The notes beneath the pieces were generated by a model that ran no database searches, had not been told where the DNA came from, and saw nothing but the letters and a program-made list of their open reading frames with translations. Positions 1 to 6,596 of a stretch of 24,429 bases of DNA are shown piece after piece (the stretch's first letter is position 1; each line of letters opens with the position of its first letter). Location: the NCBI GenBank assembly GCA_037444845.1, contig JBBILQ010000039.1:1-24429 (forward strand). The letters run 5' to 3'. Position numbers and translations under genes: made by a program. Source of the DNA: JARYMI01 sp037444845 (GTDB lineage: Bacteria; Acidobacteriota; Aminicenantia; Aminicenantales; UBA8522).

Positions 1-177
1 GATAGCGAGTGCACCCGAGGGGTGGCGCGGTTCGGGGGCCCCCCGCCGACCCGAGCGTTTGATGCCACCCATCTTGTTGATTGATAATCGACAAGATAGT
101 CCGCGAGGGGGCGCCGGGGGTGAACCGCGACAGGACCCGTCGCGTGATTCTATCGAATTTGGGCTGCCAGATAGTAT
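1..177. other. GC-rich left margin with several inverted repeats; no secure gene
   Basis: No gene can be assigned with confidence. The stretch is rich in potential stems. GGGTGGC at 20-26 can pair with GCCACCC at 64-70. A GGGGG/CCCCC palindrome lies at 32-45. Positions 71-97 form a 12-bp stem with a 3-base loop and one G-U pair, and 126-144 form CGCGAC/GTCGCG around a 7-base loop. None is followed by a T-run, so they do not look like intrinsic terminators. Two forward frames are open from the left edge: one to a stop at 82-84, the other to a stop at 179-181. Either could be the tail of a gene that starts outside the window, but I recognise neither peptide. A structured RNA is the alternative. 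I compared it by memory with RNase P RNA and tmRNA and saw no match. Confidence 0.3.
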
Positions 178-213
178 TTGAGGAAACGAGGAAAATGGGC
201 TAAATTATATCTA

Positions 214-2277
214 ATGAAGATAATCATGAAGATTGCCCTTCCCATCCTTTGCGGCGGCATCCTCCTGTCCTCTCTGCCCGCCGGGCAGAAAGCCGGGCCG
301 AAGATGCCAGAACAGTATCGGAAGTGGCTGGAGGAGGAAATCGCCACCATCATGACGCCCAGAGAGCGGGATGTCTTCCGAAAGCTCCAGACTGACCGGG
401 AAAGGGAGATATTCATCGAAGCCTTCTGGAAGCAGCGCGACCCGACGCCCGGCACCCCGCGCAACGAGTTCAGGGAAGAACATTACCGACGCCTGAGCTA
501 CGCCAACGAGTTTTTTGGCCGCGGAACACCCCGGCCGGGCTGGATGACCGACCAGGGACGGGTCTACATCGTCCTTGGGCCTCCGCTCAACGTCGAGAAA
601 TACGACGCCGTCATGAACGTTTACCCAACCGAGATATGGTTTTACCTTGGTGACCCGGCCCTCGGCCTGCCCACGGCCTTTCATATCATCTTTTTCAAAA
701 AAGAGGGGACCGGCGAATACGTCATGTATGTTCCGGCTGAACACGGCCCGCAGAGCCTGATCGCCGATTACCTGGGCGACGCCAAAGACGTCGTCGATGC
801 CTACCAGCGCCTGGCTGAGCTGGCGCCTAACCTGGCGCCGCAGACGTTGAGCCTCATCCCGGGAGAAAGGGTTCCGCTGGGAGCGGTGTCCATGGCTTCA
901 ACCACTCTCCTCAGCGCTGTCTTTTCCTCTCCTCAAAAAAAAGTCGAGGACAGATGGGCCGAGGCGCTCCTCAAATACAAAGATATCGTCGAGGTCGACT
1001 ATTCGGCCAATTACGTTTCAAGCGACGCCTTCTTGAGCGTCATCAAAGATAAATCCGGCATTTTTTTCGTTCATTACTCGGTGGAGCCAAAAAAGATTTC
1101 CGTTGACGCTTATGGAAGCCAATACAGCGCGAACTTCGAGCTCGACGGCCGCATTTCCGACGGCAAGGGAAATACCGTCTTCCAGTACACCAAGGAAATC
1201 CCGCTGGCCTTCAGCGGCGACCAGCTCAAGGACGTGGGCGAGAAAGCCCTGGCCATCCAGGACATGTTCCCTCTTGTGCCCGGCTCTTACAGGTTTGACC
1301 TTCTTCTCAAGAACACGGTGTCCAAAGAGTTCACCTCCTTTGAAGGGACGATCGCCATTCCTGAAGAAGGCAGGGGCGCTTTCATGAGTCCGCTCGTCCT
1401 GGGCTATCAGGTCGAAAAGGGCGGTGCTGAGGCAGGCGACTTTGTCCCGTTCAGGATGCCCGGCGGACAGCTTCTCTGCCAAGCGAGGAAAACATTCGCC
1501 CGGAAAGAGACGCTCTATGTTTTCTTGCAGGCGCTGGGGTTAACGCCAGAGCAAAGGTCTGAGGGACGGCTCAAGGTCGAGATCTTGCGTCAAGACAATT
1601 TATTTCTTACTAAAACTATAGAAATAATAGAGATTAGCAACCCTGCCGACATTCAGCTTGAGTTTCCCCTGAGCGATTTCCCTCCCGACTACTACAAAAT
1701 CAAAGCCGTTCTTCTGGACGGGAAGGGCGCCGAGTTGGGTGCTGAGGATGAGGATTTCGAGGTGGCCGCGGCAACGGAGGCGCCCCGGCCGCTCATCGTC
1801 TCCAAGGTGATGCCGGCTTCTCGCTCCGATGAATATGATTATATAATGGGAATTCAGTGGCTTAACGTCGGCCGTGAAGACGCGGCCCGGGATTTGCTCG
1901 AAAAGGCTTACAGGAAAAACCCGAATCAGGTCAAGTATGCCCTCGGTTTCAGTCAAAGCCTGTATATGAATAAGGACTTCGGCCGGGTGAAGGAAATCCT
2001 TTCTCCTTTTACGGGGGAAAGGACGACAGACCAGGTTTTGTATTTCCTTGGCAAATCCTGCCACGCCCTCGAAGAGTACAGGGAAGCGGCCTCGTATTAC
2101 AAAGAATACCTCTCCCGGTTCGGCCTCAACCTGGAGGTTTTGAACCTGTTAGGGATGGCCTGCTACCGGATGGGGGATCGAAACGGCGCTCTGGAGGCCT
2201 GGCGCAAGTCGCTCGAGATCAACCCGAGCCAGGAAGATATCAAGAAACTCGTCCAGTCGCTCACCGAAAAAAAATAG
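214..2277 (+). CDS. exported GWxTD domain protein with C-terminal TPR repeats
   Basis: A 687-residue protein from the ATG at 214. A TTG at 178 is in frame, but it would add a charged stretch ahead of an otherwise normal signal peptide (MKIIMKIALPILCGGILL...). The family-defining GWxTD motif is visible as GWMTD at residues 109-113, followed by GRVYIVLGPP, which is typical of this family in Acidobacteriota, Bacteroidota and Aminicenantes. Upstream, residues about 33-100 are helical and charged with FWKQRDPTPGTP, also family-typical. The middle of the protein is beta-rich. The last roughly 140 residues read as TPR repeats (for example YALGFSQSLYMNKDFGRVKE and LNLLGMACYRMGDRNGALEAW). The molecular function of GWxTD proteins is not established; an envelope-located scaffold or binding role is an inference. 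It stands alone and converges on the GH9 gene. No strong Shine-Dalgarno is visible close to 214, so the start is moderately certain. Confidence 0.85.
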   Translation: MKIIMKIALPILCGGILLSSLPAGQKAGPKMPEQYRKWLEEEIATIMTPRERDVFRKLQTDREREIFIEAFWKQRDPTPGTPRNEFREEHYRRLSYANEFFGRGTPRPGWMTDQGRVYIVLGPPLNVEKYDAVMNVYPTEIWFYLGDPALGLPTAFHIIFFKKEGTGEYVMYVPAEHGPQSLIADYLGDAKDVVDAYQRLAELAPNLAPQTLSLIPGERVPLGAVSMASTTLLSAVFSSPQKKVEDRWAEALLKYKDIVEVDYSANYVSSDAFLSVIKDKSGIFFVHYSVEPKKISVDAYGSQYSANFELDGRISDGKGNTVFQYTKEIPLAFSGDQLKDVGEKALAIQDMFPLVPGSYRFDLLLKNTVSKEFTSFEGTIAIPEEGRGAFMSPLVLGYQVEKGGAEAGDFVPFRMPGGQLLCQARKTFARKETLYVFLQALGLTPEQRSEGRLKVEILRQDNLFLTKTIEIIEISNPADIQLEFPLSDFPPDYYKIKAVLLDGKGAELGAEDEDFEVAAATEAPRPLIVSKVMPASRSDEYDYIMGIQWLNVGREDAARDLLEKAYRKNPNQVKYALGFSQSLYMNKDFGRVKEILSPFTGERTTDQVLYFLGKSCHALEEYREAASYYKEYLSRFGLNLEVLNLLGMACYRMGDRNGALEAWRKSLEINPSQEDIKKLVQSLTEKK

Positions 2278-2330
2278 CAGGACCGCGGCGTATCTAGCCC
2301 GAATTTTTCGTGAAATGGGAAGAAAAAAAT

Positions 2331-2430
2331 TTTCTCTCCCTGGACGGGAGAGGGTCGGCGTGAGGGTGACAATAAAAGAAGAGAATCCCCTTCCCCTCTA
2401 TCCACTCCCGCCATGGGAGGGGGCGTTTTA
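2331..2430. repeat. REP-like pair of GC-rich hairpins between convergent genes
   Basis: Two short palindromes lie in the 199-base gap between the convergent GWxTD and GH9 genes. CTCTCCC (2334-2340) pairs with GGGAGAG (2346-2352) around a 5-base loop, followed by the GGGTCGGCGTGAGGG type of sequence common in intergenic REP-like elements of many genomes. CTCCC (2405-2409) pairs with GGGAG (2415-2419), followed by GGGGCGTTTTA. Read on the minus strand, the first hairpin is followed after AAAA by a run of seven T, so it could terminate the GH9 transcript. Read on the plus strand, the second is followed by TTTT and could weakly terminate the GWxTD transcript. Repeat status is inferred from sequence style, since only one copy is present here. 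Confidence 0.5.
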
Positions 2431-2476
2431 TCGTATCGTTTTGTGAATAGATCAGGATAGGAAGGCGCGCGACATA

Positions 2477-4951
2477 TTATTTTTTGTTCAAAAGATGATG
2501 GGCAGCGAGCGCGTCGAAGATATAAGCTGCCGAACCCCCGATAACGTATTCTGTCTCGTACCAATCCCAGGCATTCGACCGGTATTCGATGAACTTCGGC
2601 CGCAGGAAAGAAGCGCCAGAGACAACTCCGCCCGGGATGAACGTCCAGTCCGCCCGGTTGAACCCATAGACAACAGTCGCTGAATTCACGCCGACTCCAG
2701 AGACATAGGAATGGTTCGAAGCCGGATGGCAGCCGAAGTTGTAGGTGAGAGCATCCAGGAGGAAATCCCGGGGGAAGAGCTGGGGCAGGTGCTTGATGAA
2801 GTAGTAGAGCCGGCCAGCCAGATCGAGCACATCCCAGTTATTTCCCCACACCCGGAAATGGAAAAGAACGCCGTACGGACTCCTGGCGAATTCCTCCTTC
2901 AGGTAAGTTTTTGCCTCGTCGGCTTTCTTCAGGATGACCTTTTTGTATCTTTCGTCTTTAACCCGGTCAAGGGCGCGAACCAGGGTGAAACCCGCACCTT
3001 TGACAAATTGATCGGGCGGCATTCTCTCGATCGATGGGCCGAGCTCGAGCAGACGACTCCTGAATTTTTCCTCTCCCGTCGTCAGGAACAGCTCGGCTGC
3101 CGCGGACAGCTCCCAGGAGTGGAATTGATCCTCCTGCGGCTGGTAGCAGACCTCGAAATGGACAGGAGGATGTGTTTGTTCAAACTCCCATATTTCTCGC
3201 GCCGCCTTCAGACACTCCTCGGCCAGAGCGTCATCAAACCCGCGGAGAACGCGCGCGCAGAGGGCCGCGACCTGGACAAACTGATACTGGCCTCCCGTAT
3301 TCCGGTTGGTGAATACCCAGCGGTCGTCAAATCTTCCGGAGCGGTTCTCCTTCTTCTCATCCGGCCTCAGGGAGGCGTCATAGACAAGGCCGTCTGTGAT
3401 GTTGACGGGGTCGCCAACGACAACATAGTCGGATATCTTGTTCTCGATGACGCCGGCGCAAACATGTCCCGTGGCGCGGATAAGGCTGAGCAGGAAATCA
3501 ACCCCGAAGGAGACCTGCTGAAGAAGGTCATCTCTTCCGTCAGGCCGAAAAAGCTCAACGCGGCGTTCTTTTCGGTTGATCGTTGTCACATCCCTGGACG
3601 GCTGAAATTCCTCCCTGGCCAGGGCCAGCCAGAGGAGCGTGTGAGCGATGCTGCCCGAGGGCAGGTCATAGTCGGCGGCGTCATGCCAGCCTCCCCAGTC
3701 AAGGCCGGGGATGTGCTCGTTGGCCTTGAAAGCTGTTTCCGTCTCGTTTTTCTGCCTGTAGCTATCGAAATGCACGGTGCCAGGAGGAGCCTGGAGCCCG
3801 TCATCCAGATGGCAGGCCCCGTGCCAGACTCTTTCCCCTTCCCGCACTTCCACGTGACACATCTGGACTGGGAAGAAGACATCCAGCGTGGGATGCCAGG
3901 CCTCGCTAAACGCTTCTTCGCTGATCGTGATCGGGCCTGCTTGCTCTCCCCCATATTCGAGAAAATAAAACCCGGGGGCTCTGATGTCGCTGAAATCGAA
4001 GGTGAAATACCGGTGGTCGAAAAAAGTTCCCCATTCGACGGGCTTCCCGGACTTGACTTCTTTTTTTCGGCCGTCCTCGTCGAGGCGCAGGATTCCTATC
4101 TTTTCGACCTCGACCGTGCGGGAATCGAGTTCGAGGACGGCCGTCTTTTTCTGGTTCGGATGGTATCCGACCTGGGAGACCTGGATGACCGGCCGCCTCC
4201 GCCAGGATGGGTCAATGCGGGGCGTTATCCTGACGGAATATTTTGAAGCGGGCGACCCTGACGGGAGCACAGCCTGGATCTCGAAGCCGGCGAAATTGGC
4301 CATGGCTCGGCCGTCAATAAGACGAAGCTCAGCGTCTTGCGATGATACCCGGAGCGACCTGAGGTTGTCTTCAGCGGCAATGGACATTTCCTTGGCCGAG
4401 CGGATGAGCACTCGTTTTCCCTGGTATCGTTCTGCGAAATACCCGAAGTCTGTCCCGCCGCTGTAAGTTTTATACTGATATTCCCCGGGATAAATCTCCA
4501 GTTTAAGCATGATGCTTCTTATTCTGTCCCAGTTCGCCGGCCGAGACAATTCGACGGTCAAGAGAATTGATTTTCCGTCTGTTCGGGCAAGGATCCTGTA
4601 CTCGAGCTCAAGAGGTTTTATGTGTGCCGGAAGAATACAGGTTCCCTGGTCGAGGTCAACGGTTCGCTCTCCAACCTCTGTCGCCTCGAAACTGTACGAT
4701 CGACCGTCCGGGGCAAGACAGACGACCTCCCCGGCATCCAAGACGCGCTTCCCGTGAAGAAACATCTGTAAGCCGCCCCTCTTTCCGACGAGATAATCGT
4801 TGTGATAAAGGAGAAAAGCAAACCCGGGCGTCTCAAAATAGCCTTCAGCGTTGAGCCTGATCTGGCCGCAGAGCCCTCGTGGCATAAGAATGAGCAATAA
4901 CGCGGCAAGAAATAAGTTTAATGTCTGATGTTTTGGATTCAACTGCGCCAT
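2477..4951 (-). CDS. secreted glycoside hydrolase family 9 protein with cellulase Ig-like domain
   Basis: An 824-residue exported enzyme. The ATG at 4951 has a good Shine-Dalgarno (GGGAGG, plus-strand 4957-4962) five bases upstream and a clear signal peptide (hydrophobic LFLAALLLILMP, likely cleaved after GLCG near residue 29). Residues about 30-250 form an N-terminal beta-rich region I do not recognise. Residues about 253-345 match the cellulase N-terminal Ig-like domain (VIQVSQVGYHPNQKKTAVL... and APGFYFLEYGG). The rest is an (alpha/alpha)6 GH9 catalytic domain. GGWHDAADYD at 420-429 corresponds to the family DAGD motif, with Asp424 and Asp427 as candidate catalytic bases. CHPASNHSYVSGVG is followed by YETEYVIGG, where Glu799 or Glu801 is the likely acid. 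Family members cleave beta-1,4-glucans or act as exo-glucosaminidases; the substrate here is not predictable. The gene is monocistronic and divergent from the propeller gene. Confidence 0.85.
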   Translation of the reverse strand: MAQLNPKHQTLNLFLAALLLILMPRGLCGQIRLNAEGYFETPGFAFLLYHNDYLVGKRGGLQMFLHGKRVLDAGEVVCLAPDGRSYSFEATEVGERTVDLDQGTCILPAHIKPLELEYRILARTDGKSILLTVELSRPANWDRIRSIMLKLEIYPGEYQYKTYSGGTDFGYFAERYQGKRVLIRSAKEMSIAAEDNLRSLRVSSQDAELRLIDGRAMANFAGFEIQAVLPSGSPASKYSVRITPRIDPSWRRRPVIQVSQVGYHPNQKKTAVLELDSRTVEVEKIGILRLDEDGRKKEVKSGKPVEWGTFFDHRYFTFDFSDIRAPGFYFLEYGGEQAGPITISEEAFSEAWHPTLDVFFPVQMCHVEVREGERVWHGACHLDDGLQAPPGTVHFDSYRQKNETETAFKANEHIPGLDWGGWHDAADYDLPSGSIAHTLLWLALAREEFQPSRDVTTINRKERRVELFRPDGRDDLLQQVSFGVDFLLSLIRATGHVCAGVIENKISDYVVVGDPVNITDGLVYDASLRPDEKKENRSGRFDDRWVFTNRNTGGQYQFVQVAALCARVLRGFDDALAEECLKAAREIWEFEQTHPPVHFEVCYQPQEDQFHSWELSAAAELFLTTGEEKFRSRLLELGPSIERMPPDQFVKGAGFTLVRALDRVKDERYKKVILKKADEAKTYLKEEFARSPYGVLFHFRVWGNNWDVLDLAGRLYYFIKHLPQLFPRDFLLDALTYNFGCHPASNHSYVSGVGVNSATVVYGFNRADWTFIPGGVVSGASFLRPKFIEYRSNAWDWYETEYVIGGSAAYIFDALAAHHLLNKK

Positions 4952-5233
4952 TTTCGCCTCCCGCGACTATTCTATTTCATTTTCTGTCTGTCTTTCCAGC
5001 TAATAATGATACTTTTATGAATGCATTAAGTAATGACAGGACTTCCAGGTAATTGCGCTTATGATTGCATAACTGTGCCGATGGGCTTCTCCCTGCTTTT
5101 CAGGAGCTGATAAGCAAACGTCAAACCCTATTGATAGAATCCCGTATAAAGGAGTAGACTTGGAATGAAAGCGATCGCGATGGAAAAGCGAGTGGCAAGC
5201 TCATTCGTTTTTAAAGGACAAGGGAGGCTCAGG
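4952..5233. other. divergent intergenic region between GH9 and propeller genes
   Basis: This gap must hold the promoters of two divergent genes. The GH9 Shine-Dalgarno is at 4957-4962 and the propeller gene Shine-Dalgarno at 5221-5227. The middle is AT-rich. TTGATA (5131-5136) and TATAAA (5145-5150) are visible but only 8 bases apart, so they are not a sigma70 pair with each other. I see no convincing operator, terminator or small gene. Confidence 0.5.
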
Positions 5234-6364
5234 ATGAAAAAGAGCGCAACCGTGTTTATCGGCCTTTTTCTTATCTTGATCGGCCCGAGCGGAGTCGAGG
5301 CGCAGAAGATCAAGACAATTGACGGGGTCAAGGTCATTTCAAACGGGAAAAAGCCCAACGCGCCAAAGGACAAGCCGGCGACGATCAAACTCACCGAAGA
5401 AATGGTTATCGGCCTGTCAGACAACCCGGATGAGGCGTTGTCCGAGGTCGGAAATTTTGTCGTAGATAAAGAAGGAAACCTCTTTGTTGTTGATTCCAAG
5501 GATCGCAAGGTCAAGGCCTTTGACCGGAACGGGAGATTCCTGCGCCTCATCGGAAAGCCCGGAGAGGGGCCGGGAGAGCTGGGAATGCCTACCGGCGTCC
5601 AGTTTACCAAGGACGGACAGTTGATGATCGAGGATGCCACGAACAGACGGCTGTCCTTCTTCAAGCCTTCGGGCGAGTTCACGAGGAGCGCTTCCATCGC
5701 CGACAAGATGGGCTTGGTTAATATCCTCCTGGACGCACAGGGCAATTATCTTGGCCGGGAGATCGGCGTTTCGGGGAACAAGATGTTCTTCGAGATAAAA
5801 AAATACGACCCGCAACTGAAGCCTCTTTTTTCCCTGGACAAAACAGACTTTCCCGTTCCCCTGCCTGGAAGCGGGGCGAAGATTAATTTATTGGAGCTCA
5901 GTTCTATCTACCAGTTTGACGATGCTGGCAACATTTTTTATGGCCGCAACGTTGCCTATGAAATTAAAGTCTTCGACGCCAAAGGCAAGCACATCCGGTC
6001 CATCCAAAAAGAATACGACCAGGTAAAAGTCACCAAGGAAGACATCGACGAGATTTTGGCCAGAATCCCGAATACCGCGCCCGGCGTGGCCAATATAAAG
6101 GACATGTTTGTTTTTCCAGATTATTTCCCACCCTTCCAGTTTTTTCTCCTGGATGACGCGGGGCGGATGTATGTCCGCACGTATAAAAAAGGCAAGGCCA
6201 AGGGCGAGTACGAAATTGACGTCTTCGATGCCGAGGGAACGTTCATCGCCCAGTTCATCACCAAGGCTGGCCTGATGTTCTGGCGGGGCGACAAAGCCTA
6301 TGGGATTGAAGACACCGAAGACGGCTTCCGGGTGATCAAACGCTACGCCGTCTCCTGGCAATAA
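5234..6364 (+). CDS. exported six-bladed beta-propeller (NHL-like) protein
   Basis: A 376-residue protein from the ATG at 5234, chosen because AGGGAGG at 5221-5227 lies six bases upstream and the product then begins directly with a signal peptide (MKKSATVFIGLFLILIGPSGVEA, cleavage before QK). An in-frame ATG at 5165 would place 23 polar residues before that signal and is unlikely. NHL-type blades are visible: VGNFVVDKEGNLFVVDSKD followed by KVKAFDRNGRFLRLIGKPGEGPGEL, then TGVQFTKDGQLMIEDATNRR, and later IYQFDDAGNIFYGRN, LDDAGRMYVRTY and IDVFDAEGTFIAQF. Such exported propellers are abundant in Bacteroidota and Acidobacteriota, usually without assigned function; ligand or carbohydrate binding is often assumed. 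No lipobox cysteine is seen, so it is probably periplasmic or secreted. It is not obviously in an operon with gatE, since a repeat and a promoter lie between them. Confidence 0.8.
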   Translation: MKKSATVFIGLFLILIGPSGVEAQKIKTIDGVKVISNGKKPNAPKDKPATIKLTEEMVIGLSDNPDEALSEVGNFVVDKEGNLFVVDSKDRKVKAFDRNGRFLRLIGKPGEGPGELGMPTGVQFTKDGQLMIEDATNRRLSFFKPSGEFTRSASIADKMGLVNILLDAQGNYLGREIGVSGNKMFFEIKKYDPQLKPLFSLDKTDFPVPLPGSGAKINLLELSSIYQFDDAGNIFYGRNVAYEIKVFDAKGKHIRSIQKEYDQVKVTKEDIDEILARIPNTAPGVANIKDMFVFPDYFPPFQFFLLDDAGRMYVRTYKKGKAKGEYEIDVFDAEGTFIAQFITKAGLMFWRGDKAYGIEDTEDGFRVIKRYAVSWQ

Positions 6365-6488
6365 TTTGATTTGGTTTTTGGCTGAGATGGCTCAAGGGAA
6401 GACCTCGGCTCGACATTCCCCACACTCATGGCTGCGGGTAGGAAAACACGAACCGCGGACGCCTGTGATTTCCTCTCGGCCTTGAAAG

Positions 6489-6549
6489 TGTCCCCATTTT
6501 TGTGCAAGAAGAAATTTTGGTAATTATGTATGCTGTCACCATTTTTGTG
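6489..6549 (+). repeat. short direct repeat; related copy at 17791-17828
   Basis: The 16-base unit TGTCCCCATTTTTGTG (6489-6504) recurs with one mismatch as TGTCACCATTTTTGTG (6534-6549), 45 bases apart. Between them lies AATTTTGGTAATTATGTATG (6513-6532), which matches 18 of 20 bases of 17791-17810 near the PEP carboxykinase stop, where it is also followed by a GTCCCC-type stretch. The paired occurrence suggests a small interspersed genomic repeat with no coding capacity of its own. Which element or transposase family mobilises it cannot be told from this window. Confidence 0.55.
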
Positions 6550-6554
6550 GCGGC

Positions 6555-6583
6555 TTGAAGGGGAGCGGTTCGTATGGTATATT
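6555..6583 (+). promoter_or_regulatory. candidate sigma70-type promoter of gatE
   Basis: TTGAAG (6555-6560, four of six consensus -35 bases) and TATATT (6578-6583, five of six -10 bases) are separated by exactly 17 bases. A start about seven bases after the -10 box falls near the A at 6590, only some seven bases before the ATG at 6597. No Shine-Dalgarno precedes that ATG. The transcript would therefore be nearly leaderless, which is consistent with, but not proof of, this arrangement. Confidence 0.45.
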
Positions 6584-6596
6584 CCCAAAACCGCCC

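Noticed and set aside
1..150. Left margin as the 3' part of RNase P RNA or tmRNA
   Set aside because: CGACAGGACCC resembles the RNase P CGACAGAACCC end, but the surrounding conserved blocks are missing.
2711..4246. 511-codon open frame on the plus strand opposite the GH9 gene
   Set aside because: It lies wholly within the GH9 coding sequence, has no recognisable domain or ribosome binding site, and is explained by codon bias of the real gene, which has a signal peptide and family motifs.
5131..5150. TTGATA and TATAAA before the propeller gene as a promoter
   Set aside because: The two boxes are only 8 bases apart, incompatible with a sigma70 spacer.
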